A DNA stretch of 6,252 nucleotides, from contig JAAZEI010000157.1 of NCBI GenBank assembly GCA_012512355.1, positions 1 to 6,252 of the forward strand, in the 5' to 3' direction. The notes beneath the pieces were generated by a model. The model made no database searches, had not been told where the DNA came from, and saw only the letters and a program-made list of their open reading frames with translations. Below are positions 1-6,085 of this stretch, piece by piece (positions within the stretch are counted from its first letter, which is position 1; each line of letters begins with the position of its first letter). The stretch comes from Clostridiales bacterium (GTDB taxonomy: Bacteria > Bacillota > Clostridia > Christensenellales > Aristaeellaceae). The position numbers were made by a program, and so were the translations under genes.

Positions 1-440
1 CGCTTGAACAGCTTGGCATCGATCTGAAGATTAACGATCCTTCAGATGCCAACATCCTTTGGGACGCACTCGACAGCGGTGAGCAGGAACTTTGGACAGC
101 AGCCTGGGGCGCTACCATTGACCCTGATATGTACCAGGTGTATCACTCCAGCAACATCGTGGGGCTAGGCGGCTCAGACAGCAACCACTACCACATTGCC
201 GATCCCAACCTTGATGAGTTCATCGTTGAGGCACGCCAGAGTGATGAGCAGGCATTCCGTAAAGCAGTGTACAAGCAAGCACTTGATACCATCGTTGATT
301 GGGCAGTTGAAGTACCCGCCTATCAGCGTCAGAACTGCATCATCTTCAGCACCGAGAGAATTGATATCGATACAGTAACACCCGATATCACCACCTTCTG
401 GGGCTGGATGAATGATATCGAAGAAATGGAAATGAAATAA
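1..440 (+). CDS. Peptide ABC transporter substrate-binding protein (SBP family 5), C-terminal part
   Basis: The gene enters from the left edge; the first complete codon is at base 3 and 145 residues remain before the TAA stop at 438-440. The reading frame is open through the window edge, so the ATG at 129 is an internal methionine and not the start. The visible part matches the C-terminal lobe of OppA/DppA-type binding proteins: a W-x-A-A-W-G-A-T-x-D-P-D-M segment followed by Y-H-S-S-N, then N/D-P-N-L-D-E-F-I-x-E-A-R and a helix with the Y-K-Q-A-L-D pattern typical of this family, ending in a W-G-W-M-N-D-I-E type tail. Such proteins are lipid-anchored outside the membrane and deliver oligopeptides, dipeptides or similar ligands to the permease; the ligand cannot be told from this fragment. 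The position directly before oppBCDF supports the call. Codons here favour C in the third position more than in the downstream genes, as expected for a highly expressed binding protein. The N-terminal signal peptide lies outside the window. Confidence 0.93.
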   Translation, partial: LEQLGIDLKINDPSDANILWDALDSGEQELWTAAWGATIDPDMYQVYHSSNIVGLGGSDSNHYHIADPNLDEFIVEARQSDEQAFRKAVYKQALDTIVDWAVEVPAYQRQNCIIFSTERIDIDTVTPDITTFWGWMNDIEEMEMK

Positions 441-454
441 TCTAAAGTTTCCTA

Positions 455-500
455 AACACGGGTTGGGCTTGATGGGTCATTAAGCCCAACCCGGAATTTT
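455..500 (+). terminator. Intercistronic hairpin between the binding-protein and oppB genes (attenuating terminator or mRNA stabiliser)
   Basis: A perfect 12-bp inverted repeat (459-470 with 482-493) can be extended inward by four more pairs, one of them G-U, to give about 16 bp closed by a GGT loop at 475-477. Only a short T-run (497-500, then G, then two more T) follows, and the oppB ribosome site begins six bases later. This is consistent with partial termination, or with a 3' barrier that protects the binding-protein mRNA. Either would give more binding protein than permease, a common arrangement in binding-protein-dependent operons. No separate promoter for oppB is evident, so readthrough is probably needed. 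Confidence 0.75.
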
Positions 501-518
501 GTTCGAAAGAGGAATTTC

Positions 519-1505
519 ATGGGGAAATTTATAGTCCGCAGAGTCTTTCTCGCGATTATTATTATCATTTTAGGGGCTTTCTCGGTCTATGCAGTCATTA
601 GGCTGCTGCCGACGAGCTTTATAGAAAAAATTGCACGAGAAAGAGCAACACTGCCCGGCGGGAAAAGCTACGCAGAATGGCTCAAGCAGCTCAATGCCAT
701 TTATCGAATGGATTCAAATGTATTTGCTGGTTATGCCGGGTGGGTAACTGATGCGATTCGGGGAAATTTTGGAGATTCCTGGGTTTATAACATACCGGTG
801 ACGCAAAAATTCAAAGATGTCATCTGGTACTCTGTTGCTCTTAATATCGTTACTTTTTTTCTGCAAACTGCCATTGCAATTCCGCTGGGAATTACAGCTG
901 CCAGGAAACAATACAGCAAAACAGATTACTCAATTACTGTAATTGCTTTGGCAGGCATATCACTGCCATCCTTTTTTCTGGCCACCATTTTGAAATTCGC
1001 GTTTTCACTTAAGCTCGGCTGGTTTGACCTGTACGGTATTGTAGGGCGAAACCACGAATTTATGTCCAGTTTTGGCAAGATTTTGGATATGTCCTATCAT
1101 CTGGTCTTGCCCGTTATCACGCTCACGATGCTTAATATAGGCGGATTGATGCGCTTTACGCGAACCAATATGCTTGAAGTACTTAATACAGACTACATCC
1201 GTACTGCGCGGGCAAAAGGCTTATCAGAAAGAGTTGTTATCAATCGTCACGCGTTTCGCAACACCATGATACCCTTGATTTCTTATATGAGTTATTTGCT
1301 TCCCGGCATGTTTGCAGGGTCATTGATTACAGAAACCCTGTTTCGAATACCGGGAATTGGCTATATCGCCTATGGTGCGATGATTGGCGGAGACATTCCT
1401 TTTACCATGTTTTATTCAGTATTTTTAATCATCCTCACGCAGCTGTCGCTCATGATTGCAGATATTATGTATGCAGTTGTGGATCCGCGAGTGCGGATTA
1501 ACTAA
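519..1505 (+). CDS. oppB: Oligopeptide/dipeptide ABC transporter permease, OppB/DppB type
   Basis: This is an inner-membrane permease of 328 residues, the usual size for OppB/DppB. It opens with M-G-K-F-I-V-R-R-V-F and a first membrane helix at about 8-30. An extracytoplasmic region at about 31-100 follows, carrying the family-typical G-N-F-G-D-S motif (82-87) and a nearby P-V (93-94). Five further hydrophobic helices lie at about 103-128, 138-165, 193-213, 251-275 and 296-320. The cytoplasmic EAA loop, which docks on the ATPase, is seen at about 225-252 (D-Y-I-R-T-A-R-A-K-G-L, then a short helix ending in I-P). The P-G-I-G-Y motif after it (278-282) and the D-P-R-V-R-I-N ending are typical of the family. 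The start is supported by AAAGAGG at 506-512, six bases ahead of the ATG. It should pair with OppC (15 bases downstream) to form the translocation channel. The Opp label is by family; a Dpp or other small-ligand role is possible. Confidence 0.93.
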   Translation: MGKFIVRRVFLAIIIIILGAFSVYAVIRLLPTSFIEKIARERATLPGGKSYAEWLKQLNAIYRMDSNVFAGYAGWVTDAIRGNFGDSWVYNIPVTQKFKDVIWYSVALNIVTFFLQTAIAIPLGITAARKQYSKTDYSITVIALAGISLPSFFLATILKFAFSLKLGWFDLYGIVGRNHEFMSSFGKILDMSYHLVLPVITLTMLNIGGLMRFTRTNMLEVLNTDYIRTARAKGLSERVVINRHAFRNTMIPLISYMSYLLPGMFAGSLITETLFRIPGIGYIAYGAMIGGDIPFTMFYSVFLIILTQLSLMIADIMYAVVDPRVRIN

Positions 1506-1520
1506 AGGGAGGCAGAACAT

Positions 1521-3332
1521 ATGAATGAAAATAGACCTAAAAACGAAAAACATACTCCCTCTGGTCCTGCGCATGAATCTGCAAGTACAACGGAGCTTAT
1601 GGATGAACAGGTTGTTAATGAAGAGATTTTAGTCAGGGAACACCATGTCAAGGTTTTGTCTCCGGGGATGATGGTTTTAAAACGATTTATCAGAAATCGT
1701 TTGGCCATTACCGGACTCATCATTTTGGTTGTTATGTTTATATTCTCATTTATCGGCGGATTGCTGTCACCTTATTCTCAGCAGGAAACATTTTATTCCA
1801 CTGAGTCTATGTTCAAAGACTATGCCAGCGCAACAAAAAATACCGAGCTGCGTTATACGGTCAAGGAAGATGAAGCTTTTAGCAAAGGTGCTTATGCTCG
1901 TTTCCTTTTGAGCCTTGGAAAACAAAAAACTGTTTTTGAATCTGATGGGAAAACATATTCATACCGAGAAATTGGCGATGATTTCTATATCGTTGAAGAA
2001 GATAAGATTTTATCAGAAGTCGCTACAAGGAAAAATCTCTTTGCATATAAAGATGCAAAAGGGTATACGACTTCCCAGGGCATGCGAGAAGCCTTTGAAA
2101 AGGCTTATATAGCCAAAGAAGATAATTTTGTATTTGAAAACGAAGAATATCAAATTATTCGTGATAAGATTGCTGCTTTTATAGCGCAGCCAATTGATGT
2201 GGCTGTTGCTTCATATCTCATCTTTGACCCTGTCAATCAGGAAGATTCGAAGTACATCAACAGCTATGATTTTCGCGTAGATTCACAAAAAGCTATTGAT
2301 CTAAGACTTACTGAGTTTACTTCAAACGGGCAATCTTTTGATATTGAATATTTAGACGGCAGTATCCTGATGAACAGAATAAACAGCGGGATGAAGGAAC
2401 CTTTTGCCGTCGCGTCTGATATGATTGTCAATGCTATTTCACCCGATATATTCTTAAATGTTGAGTTCAAAGAAGCTGTTCTTGACGCAATCACCGATTC
2501 TGAAAGCAGCGTGGTCATTCCCAATGCAGCGGGAGAAGATGTGTATTACAGGATTGAATTGGTCAATTCTATCTATACCATCAAGTCCGAGGTTATTACC
2601 CGCGTTATCGACATGTACCATCAGCCTGATAGCAAGCATTGGCTTGGGACAGATCAAAACGGCATGGATTTGCTGACCAGGCTGATGTATGGCGGACGGG
2701 TTTCATTGCTGGTAGGGTTTATAGTTGTTTTATTGGAAATGATTATTGGTATCATTGTTGGCGGTATTTCAGGTTATTTTGGCAAATGGGTTGATACATT
2801 GCTGATGCGATTTATTGATTTATTTAACTCGATCCCATACTTCCCTATCATGATTATCGCCGGTGCTGTGATGGATACAATGGAAGTCGACCCTTATCTT
2901 CGAGTTTTCTATCTGATGATCATTTTGGGATTATTGGGATGGACAGGCATAGCCCGTGTTGTTCGCGGGCAGATTTTGGCGCTTCGTGAGCAGGACTTCA
3001 TGGTTGCTACTGAAGCGACAGGTATCAGAGTATCGCGTAGAATTTCCAAGCACTTGATTCCCAATGTGATGCCCCTTTTGATTGTTCAGGCAACGATGAG
3101 TTTAGGCTCTATCATTTTGACGGAGGCTACTTTGTCATTCTTAGGCCTTGGTATCAAATACCCAATTGCTTCCTGGGGCAGCATCATCAATGCGGCGAGC
3201 ATTCCCTACGTTGTGACAAATTACTGGTTTGTTTGGATTCCCGCAGGATTACTGATATTATTGACGGTGCTGGGATTCAACTTTGTAGGCGATGGTTTGA
3301 GGGATGCCTACGACCCCAAAATGAAGAGGTAA
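1521..3332 (+). CDS. oppC: Oligopeptide/dipeptide ABC transporter permease, OppC/DppC type, with large extracytoplasmic insertion
   Basis: The protein has 603 residues, about twice the usual size of some 300 for OppC/DppC. Residues 1-46 form a charged cytoplasmic tail. The OppC N-terminal motif (S-P-G-M, K-R-F-I-R-N-R-L-A) and the first membrane helix lie at about 47-83. Residues 88-366 are a hydrophilic insertion not found in ordinary OppC. The family sequence then resumes with H-W-L-G-T-D-Q-N-G-M-D-L (373-384) and G-G-R-V-S-L-L-V-G. Five more helices follow at about 393-416, 436-452, 462-482, 514-540 and 566-590, with the EAA loop at about 490-525 and the conserved L-T-E-A-T-L-S-F-L-G-L-G (533-544). 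The reading frame is unbroken, so the insertion is part of the protein and not an assembly error or a broken gene. By topology the insertion lies outside the membrane, between helices 1 and 2. The start has a strong ribosome site (AAAGGGAGG, 1504-1512) eight bases ahead. It partners with OppB; what the extra domain does is unknown. Confidence 0.92.
   Translation: MNENRPKNEKHTPSGPAHESASTTELMDEQVVNEEILVREHHVKVLSPGMMVLKRFIRNRLAITGLIILVVMFIFSFIGGLLSPYSQQETFYSTESMFKDYASATKNTELRYTVKEDEAFSKGAYARFLLSLGKQKTVFESDGKTYSYREIGDDFYIVEEDKILSEVATRKNLFAYKDAKGYTTSQGMREAFEKAYIAKEDNFVFENEEYQIIRDKIAAFIAQPIDVAVASYLIFDPVNQEDSKYINSYDFRVDSQKAIDLRLTEFTSNGQSFDIEYLDGSILMNRINSGMKEPFAVASDMIVNAISPDIFLNVEFKEAVLDAITDSESSVVIPNAAGEDVYYRIELVNSIYTIKSEVITRVIDMYHQPDSKHWLGTDQNGMDLLTRLMYGGRVSLLVGFIVVLLEMIIGIIVGGISGYFGKWVDTLLMRFIDLFNSIPYFPIMIIAGAVMDTMEVDPYLRVFYLMIILGLLGWTGIARVVRGQILALREQDFMVATEATGIRVSRRISKHLIPNVMPLLIVQATMSLGSIILTEATLSFLGLGIKYPIASWGSIINAASIPYVVTNYWFVWIPAGLLILLTVLGFNFVGDGLRDAYDPKMKR
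1782..2618 (+). other. Region encoding the OppC extracytoplasmic insertion; four degenerate ~54-residue repeats proposed
   Basis: OppC residues 88-366 lie between membrane helix 1 and the conserved L-G-T-D motif. By eye they divide into four units of similar length: residues 119-174, 183-235, 252-307 and 313-366 (bases 1875-2042, 2067-2225, 2274-2441 and 2457-2618). Each has a short amphipathic helix, then an alternating hydrophobic stretch with a polar turn like a beta-hairpin (for example T-V-F-E-S-D-G-K-T-Y or F-V-F-E-N-E-E-Y), then a second helical part. Units 1 and 2 are the most alike (S-K-G-A-Y-A-R-F against S-Q-G-M-R-E-A-F). No stretch is hydrophobic enough to be a membrane helix. The repeat reading is inference from visual alignment and has not been tested statistically. 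Confidence 0.5.
3324..3329 (+). promoter_or_regulatory. Ribosome binding site of oppD, inside the end of oppC
   Basis: AAGAGG lies in the last two sense codons of oppC, nine bases ahead of the oppD ATG at 3339. An earlier ATG at 3335 sits five bases from the same site but opens only Met-Asn-Val-stop. This site supports the 3339 start and so the N-terminal extension of OppD. Confidence 0.7.
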
Positions 3333-3338
3333 TAATGA

Positions 3339-4517
3339 ATGTCTGACAATATAGAAAAAGTAAAGCCGGAAGAAGTTGAATCCAACTTTCTCACGGCAAA
3401 AGAATCCAGAGCAATCAGTAAAGAAAACCGAAGAATTACTGACGCGATTGAAAAGCAAAGAAACAGACGAAATGTAGCTGAATCCGAGTACACAACGCAG
3501 ATGAAAAATCCTGAGAATGTCGTTGAGTTTGACGATTTAAAAACTTATTTTTATACAGATATCGGTGTTGTAAAAGCGGTAGATGGTGTCTCCTTTAATG
3601 TCCCCATGGGTAAAACTGTTGGTGTTGTAGGGGAAAGCGGGTGCGGTAAATCTGTCACCAGCCTTTCTTTGATGCAGCTTGTGCAGCGTCCTCAAGGACA
3701 GATTGTTGGCGGGGAAATTCGCCTAAATCTGGGAGACAAAGTCTATGACGTTGCAAAGGTTCCTTCAGCTGAGATGGAAAAAATCCGAGGCAATGTCGTT
3801 TCCATGATTTTCCAGGAGCCGATGACGAGCCTGAACCCCGTATTCCAAATCGGAAAACAAATCAATGAAGTCATTGTGCTGCACAACCCCGGAGTCAGCA
3901 ATGAGGAAACCAAAAGAAGAACCATCGAGATTTTGGATACCGTAGGAATTGCTGATGCTGAAGGAATTTATACCAGGTATCCTCATGAGCTTTCGGGTGG
4001 TATGCGCCAGAGGGTGATGATTGCCATGGCCCTTGTGACAAATCCTCGCCTGATTATCGCGGATGAGCCCACCACAGCACTGGACGTGACGATACAGGCC
4101 CAAATTCTTGATCTTTTGAGAACACTCAAAGATAAAATTAATGCCAGCATCATGCTCATCACCCATGACTTGGGTGTCATTGCTGAAATGGCGGATTATG
4201 TGGTCGTGATGTATTCAGGCCGCATTATCGAGCGCGGCACGGCGCAGGAGATTTTCTTGAGTCCCTCTCATCCTTATACGGTAGGCTTAATGGCATCCAA
4301 ACCTGCGGTAAACCGAGATGTGGATAGGCTGTACAGTATTCCCGGCACTGTACCAAATCCTATTAATATGCCCAATCACTGCTATTTTAAGGACCGATGC
4401 CCGCGCGCTTTTGACAGGTGTGAGGGGGAATACCCGGGAGAGTATTTTATTTCTCCCACCCACTCTGCAGCTTGCTATTTATATGAGGACATGGATAATG
4501 CAGCAAAAACAAGATAA
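3339..4517 (+). CDS. oppD: Oligopeptide/dipeptide ABC transporter ATP-binding protein, OppD/DppD type
   Basis: This is a cytoplasmic ATPase of 392 residues that drives the OppBC channel. The nucleotide-binding elements are all present: Walker A G-E-S-G-C-G-K-S at 98-105, Q-loop glutamine at 159 ([10 protein letters not shown]), signature L-S-G-G-M-R-Q-R at 218-225, Walker B L-I-I-A-D-E-P at 238-244, D-loop A-L-D at 247-249 and switch histidine 276. The C-terminal oligopeptide/dipeptide transporter domain follows H-P-Y-T (311-314). It carries cysteines 348, 354, 361 and 379 in the C-x5-C-x6-C-x17-C arrangement known to hold a [4Fe-4S] cluster in some DppD proteins. Residues 1-59 are a very charged, probably helical extension ahead of the usual start of the fold ([11 protein letters not shown]). 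The ribosome site at 3324-3329 supports the long form, and the internal Met55 has no clear site. The gene begins six bases after oppC and overlaps oppF by 20 bases, pointing to coupled translation. Confidence 0.94.
   Translation: MSDNIEKVKPEEVESNFLTAKESRAISKENRRITDAIEKQRNRRNVAESEYTTQMKNPENVVEFDDLKTYFYTDIGVVKAVDGVSFNVPMGKTVGVVGESGCGKSVTSLSLMQLVQRPQGQIVGGEIRLNLGDKVYDVAKVPSAEMEKIRGNVVSMIFQEPMTSLNPVFQIGKQINEVIVLHNPGVSNEETKRRTIEILDTVGIADAEGIYTRYPHELSGGMRQRVMIAMALVTNPRLIIADEPTTALDVTIQAQILDLLRTLKDKINASIMLITHDLGVIAEMADYVVVMYSGRIIERGTAQEIFLSPSHPYTVGLMASKPAVNRDVDRLYSIPGTVPNPINMPNHCYFKDRCPRAFDRCEGEYPGEYFISPTHSAACYLYEDMDNAAKTR
4484..4489 (+). promoter_or_regulatory. Ribosome binding site deciding the oppF start
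   Basis: TGAGGA lies eight bases ahead of the ATG at 4498 and inside the oppD coding sequence. It overlaps the competing in-frame ATG at 4483, which has no such site, so translation should start at 4498. The earlier in-frame ATG at 4318 would add 60 residues read from the wrong frame of oppD. Confidence 0.7.
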
Positions 4518-5511
4518 TGTCATTGAAGTTAACAATTTAAAAGAATACTTTCCGATTAAATCCGGACTTTTCGGCCGGGTGGTCGGACAAGTCAAAGCCG
4601 TTGACGGTGTTTCTTTTGCCATCCAGCGCGGAAAAACCTTTGGCTTGGTCGGAGAATCAGGCTGCGGTAAAACCACAGTCGGCAAAACGATACTCAGGCT
4701 GTATGAAAAAACAGACGGAGAAGTACTTTTCCGCGGACAGGACATATTTGAACTCAGCCACCAGGAGCTGCGCAAAATACGCCCGCACCTGCAGATCATT
4801 TTTCAGGATCCTTATTCCAGCTTGTCTCCCCGTATGCCGGTTGGTGAAATCATCGGAGAAGCGGTCAGAGAACACAATATTGTGCCTCCCGAAGAACATG
4901 ATGAGTATATTTCAAAAATCATGCTGGCCTGCGGTCTGCAGCCTTACTATAAGGACAGATACCCCCATGAGTTTTCAGGCGGTCAGCGCCAGAGAATTTG
5001 CATCGCGCGCGCTTTGGCCCTCAATCCTGAATTTATTGTGTGCGACGAACCTGTGTCTGCACTTGACGTCTCCATTCAGGCTCAAATTATTAACCTTCTC
5101 TCTGATCTGCAAAAAGAGTTTGGAATATCCTATCTGTTTATTTCCCATGACCTGTCGGTTGTGGAACATATATCCGATACAGTTGGCGTCATGTATTTAG
5201 GTGTCATTGTCGAATACGGTTCAACAAAAGAGATTTTTTCAAATCCCTTGCATCCCTATACCCAGGCACTGTTCAGCGCGATCCCAGTGCCCGATCCTAC
5301 AGTTAAATTAAATCGTATTATTCTGGAGGGCAGTATTCCTTCCCCTGCCAATCCGCCGGCGGGATGCAAGTTCCACACCCGCTGTCAATATGTGATGCCC
5401 ATTTGCAGAACCGTTGTTCCCAAAGAAATCGATAAAGATGGACACCTTGTTTTGTGCCATCTTTATGATGAAGAGGTTATGAAAGAGAAAGTATGGACAG
5501 GAAACAAGTAG
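4498..5511 (+). CDS. oppF: Oligopeptide/dipeptide ABC transporter ATP-binding protein, OppF/DppF type
   Basis: This is the second cytoplasmic ATPase of the importer, 337 residues from the chosen start, a normal OppF/DppF length. It begins with the typical V-I-E-V-N-N-L-K-E-Y-F-P-I and continues through K-A-V-D-G-V-S-F. Motifs are Walker A G-E-S-G-C-G-K-T at 52-59, Q-loop glutamine 103 (F-Q-D-P-Y-S-S-L-S-P), signature F-S-G-G-Q-R-Q-R at 159-166, Walker B F-I-V-C-D-E-P at 179-185, D-loop S-A-L-D at 187-190 and switch histidine 217. All catalytic residues are present, so both ATP sites of the OppD-OppF pair look competent. The C-terminal domain has cysteines 290, 296, 303 and 320 (C-x5-C-x6-C-x16-C), again fitting an iron-sulfur site. 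The start overlaps oppD by 20 bases and the end overlaps the next small gene by 19, so the three are probably translated in a coupled way. Confidence 0.93.
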   Translation: MQQKQDNVIEVNNLKEYFPIKSGLFGRVVGQVKAVDGVSFAIQRGKTFGLVGESGCGKTTVGKTILRLYEKTDGEVLFRGQDIFELSHQELRKIRPHLQIIFQDPYSSLSPRMPVGEIIGEAVREHNIVPPEEHDEYISKIMLACGLQPYYKDRYPHEFSGGQRQRICIARALALNPEFIVCDEPVSALDVSIQAQIINLLSDLQKEFGISYLFISHDLSVVEHISDTVGVMYLGVIVEYGSTKEIFSNPLHPYTQALFSAIPVPDPTVKLNRIILEGSIPSPANPPAGCKFHTRCQYVMPICRTVVPKEIDKDGHLVLCHLYDEEVMKEKVWTGNK

Positions 5512-5738
5512 AAGAAGATAAGAATCAAACCATCGCGAACATGAATGTAGAAGGGATGCCATGGTACAGTCCCAAACTTCATGAGCCAGACATTCGCCAA
5601 AGAACCGACACCCTGACAAAAAAACAAAACCGCTATCTTATCGCCGGTGCCTTGAAAGGCGCCATGCTTGTGGCTGGTGTGCTCTCAGTGTTCGTGATAC
5701 TTTTTGTGCTTTTTTCAACACAAATATGGTTAAAATGA
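5493..5738 (+). CDS. Small single-pass membrane protein of unknown function, operon-linked
   Basis: This 81-residue protein is one I do not recognise. Residues 1-47 are hydrophilic and charged, with a M-P-W-Y-S-P motif at 22-27. Residues 49-80 are strongly hydrophobic and make one membrane helix, rich in glycine and alanine in its first half (A-G-A-L-K-G-A-M-L-V-A-G). Basic residues just before it (K43, K44, R47) predict a cytoplasmic N-terminus with the helix acting as a C-terminal anchor. There is no signal peptide and no cysteine. The ATG at 5493 lies five bases after AAAGAG (5482-5487) and overlaps the end of oppF by 19 bases, which argues that it is real and made together with the ATPases. 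It could be an accessory or stabilising subunit of the importer, or simply a passenger; nothing in the sequence decides. Confidence 0.75.
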   Translation: MDRKQVEEDKNQTIANMNVEGMPWYSPKLHEPDIRQRTDTLTKKQNRYLIAGALKGAMLVAGVLSVFVILFVLFSTQIWLK

Positions 5739-5761
5739 ACATTTCTATCAATAGATCTAAC

Positions 5762-5767
5762 ACGAGG
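5762..5767 (+). promoter_or_regulatory. Ribosome binding site for the GTG-started zinc-ribbon gene
   Basis: ACGAGG (GAGG core) lies nine bases ahead of the GTG at 5777. No in-frame ATG occurs before the first zinc-ribbon cysteine codons, so the GTG is the only start that gives a complete domain with a suitable site. Confidence 0.6.
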
Positions 5768-5776
5768 CACAGTTAA

Positions 5777-6004
5777 GTGGGCATCCTAAATACGGGGAAG
5801 CACATTGTTCCCTGCCCTCATTGCGGAGAAGATATGCTCGATCACATGAAATCTTGCCCTCATTGCAAAAAAGAAGTCACATTTGCGTGGAGCAGAGAAC
5901 CAAGGTCTCCCGATAAAATCAAAGCGACTCGGAAATATTTATATGTTGTGAGCGCTGTGGTTATTATCATTTTCTTAGTTTTAAAATTCTTTAACAGAAT
6001 ATAG
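5777..6004 (+). CDS. Small zinc-ribbon protein with C-terminal membrane anchor
   Basis: This 75-residue protein starts at GTG and ends at TAG. Residues 13-30 form a zinc ribbon made of two C-P-H-C knuckles (C13, C16, C27, C30; C-x2-C-x10-C-x2-C). A basic linker (about 39-53) leads to a single membrane helix at about 54-71, followed by a four- or five-residue tail. The basic residues before the helix predict that the zinc ribbon faces the cytoplasm. Ribbon-plus-helix proteins of this form are common in Bacillota and mostly uncharacterised; a role in binding a partner protein or nucleic acid at the membrane is possible but not shown. The gene lies 38 bases after the preceding small membrane protein and ahead of the operon terminator, so it is probably the last gene of the transport transcript. 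Confidence 0.8.
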   Translation: MGILNTGKHIVPCPHCGEDMLDHMKSCPHCKKEVTFAWSREPRSPDKIKATRKYLYVVSAVVIIIFLVLKFFNRI

Positions 6005-6034
6005 TTCTTGTATAACATAGTCAAAAAAAGATTT

Positions 6035-6085
6035 CACTGCGGAGAGGGAAAGCAAATTTCACTTCGCAGTGTTTTTATTATTATT
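6035..6085 (+). terminator. Rho-independent terminator at the end of the peptide-transport operon
   Basis: A nine-pair stem with one G-U (6035-6043 with 6063-6071) can continue as a short inner stem of four pairs (6048-6051 with 6057-6060). It is followed at once by a T-rich run (GTTTTTATTATTATTT, 6071-6086). An A-run at 6023-6029 lies just before the stem. It comes 30 bases after the stop of the zinc-ribbon gene and no other strong terminator follows the binding-protein hairpin. Confidence 0.85.

Noticed and set aside
129..440. Stand-alone 103-residue gene starting at the ATG at 129
   Set aside because: The frame stays open to the window edge and the upstream codons encode the expected part of the binding-protein family, so this is an internal methionine.
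1782..2618. OppC insertion as an inserted mobile element or a fusion of two genes by sequencing error
   Set aside because: The frame is continuous, no inverted or target-site repeats flank it, and base and codon use match the rest of the gene.
3765..4166. 133-residue open frame on the - strand inside oppD
   Set aside because: It lies fully opposite a motif-complete ATPase gene, and its translation shows no recognisable fold.
4318..4497. Longer OppF beginning at ATG 4318 or 4483
   Set aside because: The extra residues come from the wrong frame of oppD and do not resemble any OppF N-terminus; the ATG at 4498 has a proper ribosome site and gives the family's length.
4601..5200. 199-residue open frame inside oppF, + strand
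   Set aside because: It is a shadow of oppF in another frame, with no domain pattern and no ribosome site, while oppF itself carries every ATPase motif.
3743..5511. OppD and OppF as drug or metal exporter ATPases
   Set aside because: The oligopeptide-type C-terminal domain with its cysteine cluster, and the adjacent OppB/OppC permeases and binding protein, point to import of peptides or similar small ligands.
5308..5619. 103-residue open frame on the - strand across the oppF end and the small membrane gene
   Set aside because: It is antisense to two supported genes, with no ribosome site or recognisable domain.
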